Part shown: positions 38,401 to 48,941 of the stretch, one piece after another | How the letters are laid out: each line of letters starts with the position of its first letter | Position numbering within the stretch: the first letter of the stretch is position 1 | Assembly: GCA_032988165.1 (NCBI GenBank) | Contig: JANTQF010000071.1 | Coordinates: 1-64,000, forward strand | Direction: 5' to 3' | Source of the DNA: Emmonsiellopsis sp. PD_33 | Taxonomy: Eukaryota > Ascomycota > Eurotiomycetes > Onygenales > Ajellomycetaceae | Length of the DNA stretch: 64,000 nt | Made by a program: the position numbers and the translations under genes | Notes under the pieces: model-generated | What the model saw: the letters and a program-made list of their open reading frames with translations, nothing else | What the model was told of the DNA's origin: nothing | The model's database searches: none

Positions 38401-38770
38401 TAAGAAGATGGCTTTAGCTCTCTTGAAGTTAGACTTCTTGACTATTAGCTAAAGTGGTTTGTACTTATCCTTACAGAAATGTTTATAATAGAGGAGAAGC
38501 ATAGCTGCATCCACTTTGAACATAGCTTTTGAATAGGCCTGTTTATCAGGTTTGACATGCTCAGTATTGATGTTGTCATTCTCAGTTTGTTCCTTTTAAT
38601 TTCCTGGCCTGCTGAACTGTAAGTTCAGAAAGATACAGTCCATGAAATTATCAGAATAGCCATCTGGGGTGATTGAGGCTTGAGGATAAGCTATCTTGCT
38701 AGGGGTGCTGGGCATTGCTGCATTAATAGTATGAGCTTGAGCTATTATGGATTGCAATGTGATTAATATG
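32460..38770 (-). pseudogene. Element B Gag-Pol relic (Gag, PR, RT, RH, IN)
   Basis: Minus-strand frames from right to left. Gag-like sequence runs from about 38770 to 36800. The aspartic protease is at 36431-36724 with DTGAGISVID. The reverse transcriptase lies at about 35245-34720, with KPHLVINLRKINAKTCPNTY and FSIINIKKGFFQLPI; its catalytic box near 34870-34885 reads VYINNIIIFS, so both Asp are lost. The RT-to-RNase H connection is open at 34421-34705. Integrase follows near 33900-32900, and the integrase C-terminus is at 32546-32854 (YYDAKHQSMEL, AYLRLIHKG, AYRLKLPPQLRGIHLV). Many TAA, TAG and TGA codons interrupt all of it. Confidence 0.85.
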
Positions 38771-39481
38771 GCTGGCCAGTATAGTGCAGATTAACTTCTG
38801 GTTGGATGGAGTAGCTAGCTGTCAGAGCTAGCTATCCTGACATTTTAAAAATTGATGATGTAGGGTAGGTAGTTAGTGTTAGCTTCTGTGTAGCTGTGGC
38901 CAATGCAATTAAGGCTTTGAAGTCAATAATACAGAGGACTTTGTAACTGATGTGTGATCTCATACTAAAGGTAGCTGTCTTGATTGATTCTGAATTGTAA
39001 TGTGATGGACTCTGTTGTCAGTTAATGGGGAGTTAGGGGTTGAGATGAAATTGAAGGTAGTTAAGGCTACTTAGCTTCTTCAACTCAGGTGGGTGATGTG
39101 TGTTCTCTGTCCATATGTGGAAGGTACCTGATAGGGAATGCAGCTCTTATGGTGAGGTTCACAATTAACTACTATAAGTCAATTGGTAAGCTGAAGCTCC
39201 TGAGTATGAGTAGCAGAAGAGTTAGATCTATCAGATCTGAAATAAAGATATGTCAGATTAACTTGTAGTAATTATCTGACATTAGTAGCACTGAACTAGC
39301 TTCTTTTAGCCTATATCTGAATGGTTCCACAGCTGTGGCATCTAGATGATAGGTTCTCACAACTGTGGGCTCTGCAACTGCAAACCTACTAATTGTCCTA
39401 GATGGCTGTCTTTGGCTGTATAGCTAAATGTGATAACTGTCATATACTCTAGCTAGAATTGAACAATAGACATGCTACCAT

Positions 39482-39603
39482 TATAAGCACATGCTCAGTA
39501 GTAAGATAAGATGATGATCTAGCTAAGAACTATAGGGGCTGTACATGGAAATATAATGCTATAGGCATGTGATTCATATATGTAACCTTAGCTATACATG
39601 ACA
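39482..39603 (-). repeat. 5' LTR of element B (122 bp)
   Basis: Right-hand LTR, ending CATGACA on the plus strand and followed by the GAAAT duplication at 39604-39608. On the minus strand its inner edge is followed one base later by the TGG of the putative primer-binding site. Confidence 0.9.
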
Positions 39604-39608
39604 GAAAT

Positions 39609-40729
39609 ACATTTATATGAGCAGGCCTTATAGGCATTCAGTTCATAGTGTTTAGATTCTTCAGCAGAGAAATTTTGAGGAAAGCCTCTCTGAAGATAGT
39701 AGAAGCATCACTATGAATTTAGCTCTGAATGGCTTTGATCTCAGATAGATTGTTCTCTATACTGTAAAGCTTCATATAATATTTAAGATACATAGGAGAT
39801 TCAATGGAGGCAATAATTTACTATAGAAGTTCAAACTTGATGACCTTCTTAAGTAGGGCCTTTTTGATAGTGTTATTTTATAACTGGCTGCTAGCTTCTA
39901 AGATCTTCAAATTGAATCTCAGAAGAAAGATAGAGAGTAGATTAGTTTTCTGATAAATACTATGCAGTCAGGTTAGAACCTTCTAGACTACTGAAGAGTT
40001 AAAGAAAAGGATGTTGAGCTGATTGAGGATGACATTAAGGATTATAGAAATAAGTTTGATATTAACCTTCATCTAAGGATGAAATTAGGTGATAGCAGTG
40101 CCAGAGAGTTAGGTATAGATATATCAGGCCTGGTTAGTAGGAGATCTAATCATAAAGTCATTCAAAGTGATTTTGGCCTTCACACTGAGGTGCCAGGCAG
40201 AGTATTCAGAGACTTATTTGCTCATGAATTTCTTAAGAGTGGTGAGCCTTTCTTTCAGATGTCTTGGGAAGTCCTCAAAAAAAGCAATTAGATGAGTAGG
40301 AGTTAGGATAGGAGCTAAAGTCAGTATGAGTATATAATTTTATTTAGTGATAAGATCAATCTTATTTATAAGCTATTAAATGAAGTTTCAGAATTCAGCA
40401 TCAAAGCCCTGAGAAAGAGTGTTGTCTTTACATGGAGGATTCATATTTATAATGGATTTAAAAGATTGTTCAGATTTAGAGAGTTTAGAGGATTCAGAAA
40501 GTTCAGAGAAAAATCTCATGAAATATCAATATAGATTGTCAGGGCTTTAAGGCCTTTTGCTAACACATTATCTAGCAGAGCTGAGCTGAGCAAGTTATAT
40601 TTCAGATTTCAGAAGAGTTTACTGTATGTGCAGGTCACATTTGGAAGAATCTACTATACATGCAAATTATATTTAGAGGGCAAATATAATGAGGATCTCT
40701 AAGAAGAGATCAAGTGAGTAATTACAAAA
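39609..40729 (-). pseudogene. Element C Gag relic
   Basis: Between the 5' LTR of element C and the insertion point of element B, the minus strand reads a broken Gag-like frame with stretches such as LTLAPILTPTHLIAFFEDF and FREAFLKISLLKNL. It has no zinc knuckle in this part. I call it Gag chiefly from its position directly after the 5' LTR of a minus-strand Gypsy element; sequence support alone is weak. Confidence 0.55.
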
Positions 40730-40983
40730 TGTAATGGGTGCACTCCAATAAGTAGATCATACAAGCTATACACTAGAATCAAGATTGTAATTGCTAGAGA
40801 AAGGAAGGAAAAAGGAAAAGAAATCATAAGATCATGCAATATAAATAGAAGGAAATTACACAAGGTCAGAGTGGATAAATATTCATATAAAGACCTGATT
40901 AGAGGCATCTGATTGAGCAGTTAGAGATCAGGTAAAGTTCAGGCAAGCTATAGATATAGAGTATAAGAATGTAGCCCTTCACA
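40730..40983 (-). repeat. 5' LTR of element C (254 bp)
   Basis: Matches 16485-16738 without gaps. It begins TGTAATGGGTGCACTC and ends CCCTTCACA, followed by the duplicated GAGCT at 40984-40988. Confidence 0.9.
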
Positions 40984-42336
40984 GAGCTAAGCTGAGTAAT
41001 TAGATTTATTAGATATAGATTCATCCTAGCTAACATTTCAGATGCATTGATGGCTCTATATAGAAATATCTATTAGTACTTATATAGAATAAGGGCCTGA
41101 AGGATGTAAAACCTGGGTCTTCTGAGTATAATATATAAGATATAAGGCTGTGATGATAGCTGCATTATGCAATGAAAGAAACTAGTTAATAGTCTTAATC
41201 TGATTATAATAATTATAGTGTTTAATTGTAAGATTCATGATAGAAATCAAATAAAAGCTTGAAGGCTGTAGAATATCAATATAGTAGTTAATATAAAGAA
41301 TGAAGATATAGCAGTAGGTAAGAAAAAAAAAGGTAAGAGATAGGAGAGGGGTGAGAAGGTAGATTGAATGTGTGAGGAGAAGACTTGAGGTTCAAAAACT
41401 AGTATTAAGCTGTAAAAAAAAAGATTTGAAGTCATATTACTACTCTTTACTTAGATCACATGATTGCAACTCAAGTTTACACCAATTAGAGCACAGGATT
41501 TTACTAAGGCTCCTAATTGGGACAAGAGATCCACAATTAGCAGGGATTAAGCTAGTATATATATTACTCTACTTTGCTCTGCAAATCATATTCTCCTGAT
41601 CAACTACCCAGCCACAATGAGGAATAAATCCCTCCTAGCTTAATAATAATTTATTTATCTTCTGTAAAAGCTTCCAGAATTCTTCCTTAGCCAGCTTCTT
41701 TCATAGCATATATTAGCTTATTTTTGTTACACAGTGACTGCTGTCTGTTTATGTATCCCAACTGGATCAGACAAGGCAAGCTAAATTGCCTATTCTATAA
41801 ATAGATATATCTGTATATATATATTATTCCCTGCTTAAGAGTATTTCTAGAAAAAGTTCAGGCTACTTATATTAACTATTTATAAAGTTAGAAAGTAGGA
41901 GGGAAGGGTATTTACATAACTTTCTAGCTATTTAGTTAAGCCTGTCTCTTTCTTATTGATGCTGTGCTGTGCTTTACTTAAAATGATGATCTATCACTAG
42001 AGAGAAACCTTCAATATCTATATGGTAATAAAGGGGTTTAATAGATTCTCAGACTTGGAGTTTTATCTAAAGCATTTCCAGCTTTCAAATGTAGAAGCCA
42101 TGGGAGGATGGGGTTATATATAAACATCTTATTTAATTTATATATATCCTTATAAAAAGCTCTGCAAACCTCTTCAGTGTAATTGTAATAAGTGATCTCA
42201 TCCATTGCTGTCTTTTGTTGAGGAAATAGGATAAAGGGGAAAGGAGGCAGAAGGGGCTGTTAATGGTGGATGAGATATGGTGAAGATGAGAATGCACATG
42301 AGCAGGCATGCAAGTATCCCCCATACTGTCACTCTG
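40984..42336. other. CpG-free flank right of element C
   Basis: This is AT-rich sequence that should be the original continuation of the DNA left of 16484, possibly the 5' part of the Helitron. I see no recognisable protein motif in it. The short frames at 41247-41435 and 41372-41599 are composition-driven. The block ends abruptly at 42337 with the first CG. Confidence 0.5.
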
Positions 42337-45305
42337 CGAGGGAGCTTGAAAATCCGGGGAAATAGCTAACTACCCTATGGAGGTCCGTAGCCCTGGGGCT
42401 CTCCGGGGGGTATTCAATTCTGTACCTGGCTAATTCCTTGAAGCAATGGCTGATTCACCAGTTATTGGTTTCTTGGTAGCTGTCTTTCGCTGTATGAGTC
42501 AGTAAACTATCCCATCGAAACCCTAAAAAAACCCCAACGCTCCCAACCAAATCCTCCGCCTGCATCCATTGACCGTGTCCGCAGAAGACCCAATCAGCTG
42601 AAGGAGGCATGTCACGGGGCCATCTGTATTCTCGAAGCGGTGTTTTCGAGATCGAATCCCCAGCGCTGACAGCTCGTTCGCAGGCCACGTCGGGGGTCTA
42701 GATGGCTGTCTATCGAGTCGTGTATTTTTGTTGGGTTTTTTGCGTCGTGGTACGGGGGAAAAAGGGAGAATGCGGTAACCCGAGGGCCCTCTCTCGCCTT
42801 CTTCCCCGGATTGGAAGGAAAGGGTGAAAAGCCCCCGGGTTAAAACTATCCTGTGGCTCAACGCGCATTTGGTGATCGCCATATTCTATCAACAGTCGGC
42901 GGCTTTTCTGCCCAGACGCTGAGGGAGCTTTTGTTGGATACCCGCTGTTTACTTGGCGGAATTGTTGTTGATACGGCATGCAGGCGCAGTCTTTGAAATA
43001 TTCAACAACGACGGGTCATATGACCACAGATTGATAGGTCTGGATTCAGACGTGTTGCTCCAGTGTAAATCCCAATTTGGTTCTGGTCTGCCCTTGACAT
43101 GCCGTCCGAAAACTTCAATCCCTTTTTTTTTTGGACGGGCTGAATGAATGTCACATTCGAAGTGCCGATTTCTCGGCGTAATGCTGACACGCCGGCACCA
43201 TGAGCAAATGACGGGCCTCCCTTTTTTTTTGTTCTCAAATGCCGCAACGCAATTCGCCTGTTGCTTGCGGGCGATTGTTTATTCGCTGAGAATCGGGAAC
43301 GGGCTGATTCCACATACCCCGGATTTTCAAGCCGCTTTCAATTGGCAAGGCATGTCAGCACCGCCCGGCCTACTCCATGGCCGCAAAACTGCCAAGCCAC
43401 ACTGCAATTGTTGGGAAGAAACTACAAGACATCTCTCTGCGTAGGTACCTACCCCGGATATTGTCCGATTGGGGTTGACAGTGAGTTGCATCCGGTTTCC
43501 CGAGTCCATCCCTCCCCTCCCTCTCTCTGTCTTTCCTTTTTTTTCTTTTTAACTTTTGATTTTTCTTTTTTTTTTTTTTTTGCAATCGGATAACATGCCC
43601 GATCGAATTTTCGGCGCCGGGGCGGGAACTATTAGGGTTTTCACCCCTCTTTTTAGCCCTTGCTTTTGCGGAGCAAAGGCGGAGAATAGGGGCGTTGGGG
43701 ATGTGCCAGGGCCCAGATGGGCGCTGTTCCCCACCTTGGACCGACGACCAGCATGAAAATTTCTTCGGAGGCGGTGGGCAGCGAGCGGGAGGCGGGAGGG
43801 GTGAGGGGGATCTTCATCTCCAGCCTTCAGCTCCCGTCGGTTTGTCTGTCAGATAGTCCCCTTGCCCAGCTGTGGCATACCCGAGCGGATGTGAAGAACT
43901 GCACTGCGAACAGAGAAGGTTCAAAGCAGATGATTGAACAGAGAGATTTCCAAACCAGCCCGATACACCCGTAAACCGGGCCATGTCTAGCCGCGAAGGA
44001 GGATACTTGTATATTTCTATATTTCTCTCCAAACCCCAGCGCAAGAACCAAGCCGTCCCGCAGCCGGGCAGGGACGGCAAGAATTGAAGAAGGTACCTGT
44101 ACTCCGTACTGTACCCCTTTTGCACGAACAACGATCATTACGTCACCGCTGTCTCCAACACGAATTCAATGACAAGTTGCAATGATACCGTGGCATTGCA
44201 TTGCCAGGGTTAAGTTTCTCACACAAAAGTCAAGAAAACCCAATTGCGAGATCCACGCAATTTCTATGTAATGACACGTCTTTTCCAGGATGCGCTTCCC
44301 TCCTCCTCTGGAACCTACCTGTTCGTGGCAAAACGACGGAGAAGGAAAAAAGACGTTGGGCACGGCACGGTGTATTAATAGCAGCCAATCACCGGCGGGG
44401 CTGCAGTTACATAATCCACCGCCGCTAAGCCGTGTCGGGCCTAGTGGCGGTCTGGCCAGACGCTCCGCGCTGACGATCCGCGTTAGTCACGCTGCGGTCA
44501 CGTGGAGTGGAGCTGGGCATCTGGGTCTGGATCGGATGGGGTTAGGGCGGTATTACAGGAATGGGGCTTTTGCTGACCCCGTGGCCATGCAGAAATAAAA
44601 AAACTCGACGATGCACGGGGTTCAGGGCGAGGGTTTTGTTTGGTACGCGGGCGGGTGGCTGGGCCAGACTGATAAAGAATCTCAGCGCAGATATGATGCC
44701 TGTGCATACCGTCTGCATTGGAGATACTCCAGCTGGACCTCTGTAATTGTAAAATGGTACGAGTATCGAGCTCCAGGGCTAGCTGGGTTGGAATGCCAGG
44801 TTCCGGGGCTGGAACAAATTAATTCCCGCAGCCCTGGAGCTCACCCAAACCGACGCTTTCCGCCGGCCGAGCCACGCGATGCCCGATTCGGCGGGTCACG
44901 GTGGCCATACCGTACGGTCACGCCCCGTATTGCCGGTACCTGGCTGATACACAGATACAGTTCCTGGCCAGCTGCAGCGACGTCACAGGCCATCCCATCC
45001 ACCGCTTTCCATATATATATTTACCACGATGCCAGCGCCCTCCGCATTCCCCTTCCCTCGTCCGTCCTGCTCTCCCATGGTCCGCCCTCCCGGCCAATTC
45101 TACCCCCTGTCCTTTCTTTCTCTCTTCCCGTCCTGATCCTTATCATCCTATCTAGATATCATCAGCCTGTCAGCCCAAGCTCCCTGTCGCCTCAGCTCGC
45201 TGCCAGCCTTCCCCCTCCGATTTTCTATCCTGATGCCAGTCGTCGCACATTATTCCTAACAGAGAAAGAAAAGTGTAGAGATAACCCGCTAGATACCTCT
45301 GCACC
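42337..45305. other. Gene-free region upstream of GDH2
   Basis: Normal base composition returns here, but I see no supportable gene over 3 kb. There are poly-T/poly-A tracts near 43123-43133, 43221-43230 and 43566-43580. A 272-codon frame at 44611-45429 overlaps the GDH2 start in another frame and shows no family features. The distal part probably holds the GDH2 promoter. Confidence 0.5.
45005..45165 (+). promoter_or_regulatory. Likely GDH2 core promoter
   Basis: A TATA-like CATATATATATTTA at about 45009-45022 lies roughly 285 bp before the GDH2 ATG and is followed by pyrimidine-rich tracts (TCCTTTCTTTCTCTCTTCCC near 45108-45130) typical of fungal transcription start regions. No specific regulator site was identified. 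Confidence 0.4.
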
Positions 45306-48300
45306 ATGGCGTCGCAAGGAGCTACCCTCAACCCCGCCGCCACCCTGGCCCCAGACCGTCCCGCCAGCGAGAAATCAAAACCAAGGACTCTCAATGGCAT
45401 CAGCAGCATCAGCAATGTCAGCCTGTTGACCAGACCGGGTCCAAGTCCCGTCTCCTCCAAAGAGGGCTCCGGGACAGGCACCCCAACCACCGGCTTCCAG
45501 AGACATCCAGGTCTCGTCAATAAACAGCTGGATATGGTAATACGCACTCCTGGCCGCCAGCCGTCGCCACAGCCTACGCACCTGGGTATTCCTGGTGGTA
45601 CGCATCGTGTCCTCTCGGAGGAAGGGCCAGGCTATGTTGCTGCCAAGTTTGAGGGCAAGAAGAAGCAGATGGAAGCTGGTGAGTTGTTGTTGTTGTTGTT
45701 GTTCCATTTTCTAAATGGTGGTGCATATATGTTGTGGTTGATATGGGACTAACAGCATGTTTTATATAGTTATGGACCAGCTCGAAGATAAGGGGTTCAT
45801 CCCGTACGAGTTCGTCTCGTCGGAAACAAACTGGTTCTACAACATGCTTGGCATTGACGACATGTATTTCCAAACCGAAAGCGTCGACGCTATTGTTAGC
45901 CACATCCTCTCCCTCTACGCTGCCAAGGTGGCCGCATATGCCCGGGATGATAAACGGCTAGAGATCAGGTTGGACAAAGAGGCTGCTGATCATGCCGTGT
46001 ACATCGACACCAGCAAGCCTGGAATCAGCGCTGTCGACGGCCCAAGATACGAGCAGCGCATCGACGAGAAATACATCAACGGGTCGACCCCGAAGAACAG
46101 CTATCGCGTTGAGACCTTCCGCTCCGCTAGCTCTCTTCCTGATAACAATGAACAACAACTACGATGCTACTTTGTATACAAATGTCTCTTCAACGAGCCT
46201 CATCCGGACCCCGAAGAGACGAATATTGAGGTGGTTGGTGAGAAGCGGTTCTTGCAAAAGGCAACCCCAAACACCAAGGCAATCTACCAGGAAATCATTA
46301 TCAATGCGGTGGCACGGTCTGGGCCTGTCATCGAGATGTTTGAGATTGAAGGTAGCCGGGAGAAGAGATTGGTCATCGCATACCGTCAAGGCTCTGCCAT
46401 GGGCATGTTCAGTGCTCTGTCGGATCTTTACCATTACTACCGCCTGACGAGCTCGCGGAAATATTTGGAGAACTTCTCCAACGGCATCACTGTCATCTCC
46501 CTCTACCTGAAACCCATGCCTGGCGCTGAGATCTCCGGAAAGCACCCACCCATCGAAGCTGCCATTCACCAAATCATGAAAGAGGTCTCCCTGCTGTACT
46601 GTATCCCTCAGAACAAGTTCCAAGGACATTTTGCCAGTGGCCGTCTCAGCTTGCAGGAGACCATCTATGCCCACTGCGTTTGGGTATTCGTCCAGCAGTT
46701 CCTGAATCGCCTGGGGTCGGAATACACCTCGCTGACCGCCCTCCTTGATACCAATAACAGTGCCCATGCGGAACTCTTGTCGAAGCTCAAGAAGAGACTC
46801 CGTACTGAGACCTTCACCTCAGATTATATTCTTGAAATAATCAACAAGTATCCTAACCTTATCCACAAGCTTTATCTCGACTTTGCCCAAACCCACTACG
46901 TCCAACCAATTGAAGGAGCACTCGATGACTTCCTTCCCACTTTGAGTTACCTTCGACTCCAGGTGGATGAGGTGTTGGATCACAAACGGCTCGATGAGCT
47001 TGTGTCGAAAACTGTCGTCAGCGAAAATGACGCCATGGTCATGGCTTCTTTCCGCATCTTCAATGCTGCGGTTCTCAAAACCAACTTCTACACCCCAACC
47101 AAGGTGGCGCTAAGTTTCCGCCTCAACGCCGACTTCCTACCTAAGAACGAATATCCCCAACGCCTGTATGGAATGTTCCTAGTCATCAGCTCCGAGTTCC
47201 GCGGATTCCATCTCCGGTTCCGAGATATTGCCCGTGGTGGTATTCGGATTGTCAAGAGCCGTGACAAGGAGGCGTATGGTATCAACGCCCGTTCGCTGTT
47301 TGACGAGAATTACAATCTCGCGAATACTCAGCAGCGGAAGAATAAGGATATTCCAGAAGGAGGCGCAAAGGGTGTCATCTTGCTTGATGTAAATCACCAA
47401 AATAAGGCCCGAGTTGCGTTTGAGAAGTACATCGACAGTATCCTTGACCTTCTCCTCCCACCCGTCAGCCCTGGAATCAAGGACCCAATTGTCGATCTTC
47501 ACGGGCAGGATGAGATCCTGTTCATGGGTCCCGATGAGAACACTGCGGAATTGGTCGATTGGGCTACACACCACGCCAGGAAGCGGGGTGCCCCCTGGTG
47601 GAAGTCTTTCTTCACAGGAAAGAGCCCCAAGCTTGGAGGCATTCCCCATGACGCCTACGGTATGACCACCCTGTCCGTTCGCCAGTATGTGGAAGGCATT
47701 TATCGCAAGACGGGCATCGACCCTGCTACCGTCCGCAAAATGCAAACCGGTGGACCGGACGGCGACCTTGGCTCCAACGAAATCCTCCTTGGAAACGAAA
47801 AATACTGCGCCATCGTCGATGGCTCCGGTGTCATCGTCGACCCCCAGGGCCTGGACCGTGATGAACTGGTCAGACTGGCCAGGAAGCGCAGGATGATTTC
47901 TGAATTCGACAAAACCAAGCTGTCCGCCCAAGGCTACCGAGTTCTCGTTGACCAGAACAACGTCACTCTCCCCAACGGCGAAGTCGTCAACAACGGAACC
48001 ATATTCCGCAACACCTTCCACCTCCGCCAAGGCAAGGCCTTTGACATCTTCGTCCCCTGCGGCGGACGCCCTGAGTCCATCGACCTCGCCAACGTCGGCA
48101 GGCTCATCGTCAACGGCAAATCCACAATCCCCTACATCGTCGAAGGCGCCAACCTCTTCCTCACCCAGGACAGCAAGCTCCGTCTCGAAAAGGCAGGCTG
48201 CATCCTTTTCAAGGATGCCTCCGCCAACAAAGGCGGCGTCACCTCCTCATCCCTGGAGGTGCTTGCCTCCCTTTCCTTCGATGACGAGGGCTTCGAAGAG

Positions 48301-48941
48301 AACATGTGCGTGCACGAAGACGGCACGAAGCCGCCATTCTACGACGCATATGTCCGAGAGGTGCAAGCCACCATCCAACGAAACGCGCGCCTCGAGTTTG
48401 AAGCTATCTGGCGCGAGCACGAGGAGACCGGCATCGCCAGAAGCATGCTTAGTGATAAGCTTAGTGTGGCCATCACGAAGCTGGATGAGGAGTTGCAGAA
48501 GACGGAGCTGTGGGAGAATCTTGCCCTGCGCAAGGCAGTGTTGAAGGATGCGTTGCCTAATTTGTTGTTGGAGAAGATTGGCCTGGAGACGATTCTCGAG
48601 AGGGTGAGTTTGGGTCCCAGCATACATACATAAACAACTACACCTTACTAACGCCAAAAAACCAAAATAGGTACCCATCAACTACCTCCGGTCCATCTTC
48701 GGAAGCTACCTCGCCAGCCGCTTCGTCTACGAATATGGCAGCTGTCCGAGCCAGTTTGCTTTCTTTGATTTGTAAGCTTTCTTTTTCTTTTCTTTTTTTT
48801 TTTCATTCCATTCCCGCCCTCCCTGTTCCTACCACATGTTTCGTTTTAGGGAGTTATCCATGCTAACAGATATGTTTTTTTCTTCTGTCCAGCATGTCTA
48901 AAAGAACCGCAAAAACCATAGACCACCAAGAAAAGCAGTAG
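45306..48941 (+). CDS. GDH2: NAD-specific glutamate dehydrogenase, large type
   Basis: Catalyses NAD-dependent oxidative deamination of glutamate to 2-oxoglutarate and ammonium, the catabolic branch of nitrogen metabolism. There are four exons: 45306-45678, 45770-48603, 48671-48771 and 48893-48941. All introns have GT donors, AG acceptors and CTAAC-like branch sites, and frames join in phases 1, 0 and 2. The product is 1118 aa, close to the size of fungal large GDHs. The N-terminal 125 residues are variable and Ser/Pro-rich; conserved sequence starts at about VMDQLEDKGFIPYEF. Catalytic-domain landmarks are RGGIRIVKSRDKEAYG near residue 613, PEGGAKGVILLD near 653 with the expected Lys, MGPDENTAELVDWA, and the NAD-side GGPDGDLGSNEILLG near 785. 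The C-terminus (FGSYLASRFVYEYG, then FFDFMSKR) exists only if the two small last exons are spliced. The 5' end is the first ATG in the conserved frame. Confidence 0.95.

Larger units (their letters stand above)
32072..39603 (-). mobile_element. Gypsy element B (minus), nested in element C
   Basis: A 7.5-kb Ty3/Gypsy retrotransposon with short 122-bp LTRs at 32072-32193 and 39482-39603 and GAAAT duplications. On the minus strand the LTR begins TGTCATGTATAGC and ends CTTATA, presumably once CTTACA. One base inside the 5' LTR a TGGTAGCATGTC stretch (39480 downward) has the TGG start expected of a tRNA primer-binding site. No clear polypurine tract precedes the 3' LTR. The insertion separates the Gag of element C from its Pol. 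Confidence 0.85.
16485..40983 (-). mobile_element. Gypsy element C (minus), split by elements A and B
   Basis: A chromodomain-type Ty3/Gypsy retrotransposon is bounded by 254-bp LTRs (TGTAAC...TTCACA on the plus strand) and GAGCT target duplications. It has been expanded from about 5.5 kb to 24.5 kb by two later insertions. Its own pieces, read right to left, are the 5' LTR 40730-40983, Gag 39609-40729, the Pol and integrase part 28513-32071, the integrase tail with chromodomain 16739-17099 and the 3' LTR 16485-16738. A purine-rich tract (AAATAGGGGAAGATAA on the minus strand, about 16739-16755) directly precedes the 3' LTR. Coding frames are broken throughout and the element is dead. Confidence 0.85.
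9204..42336. other. CpG-free, GC-poor transposon block (mutated isochore)
   Basis: I found no CG dinucleotide from just after 9203 to 42336. The last CG before it is at 9202-9203 and the first after it at 42337-42338. CA and TG remain common, and coding frames of transposons are broken by TAG, TAA and TGA. This fits cytosine-to-thymine hypermutation that exhausted CpG and partly hit CpA, as in repeat-induced point mutation or loss of methylated CpG. All recognisable content is transposon-derived. The edges against normal-composition DNA are abrupt. Confidence 0.9.

Noticed and set aside
40079..40291. A 70-codon plus-strand frame in the element C Gag region.
   Set aside because: It is the reverse shadow of the minus-strand Gag relic.
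16485..40983. The 254-bp repeats read as two independent solo LTRs.
   Set aside because: The GAGCT duplication, the purine tract beside the left copy and the continuity of the split C reading frame all support one element.
44611..45429. A 272-codon plus-strand frame just before GDH2.
   Set aside because: It overlaps the GDH2 start in another frame, covers the pyrimidine-rich promoter, and shows no domain; its length is explained by GC-rich composition.
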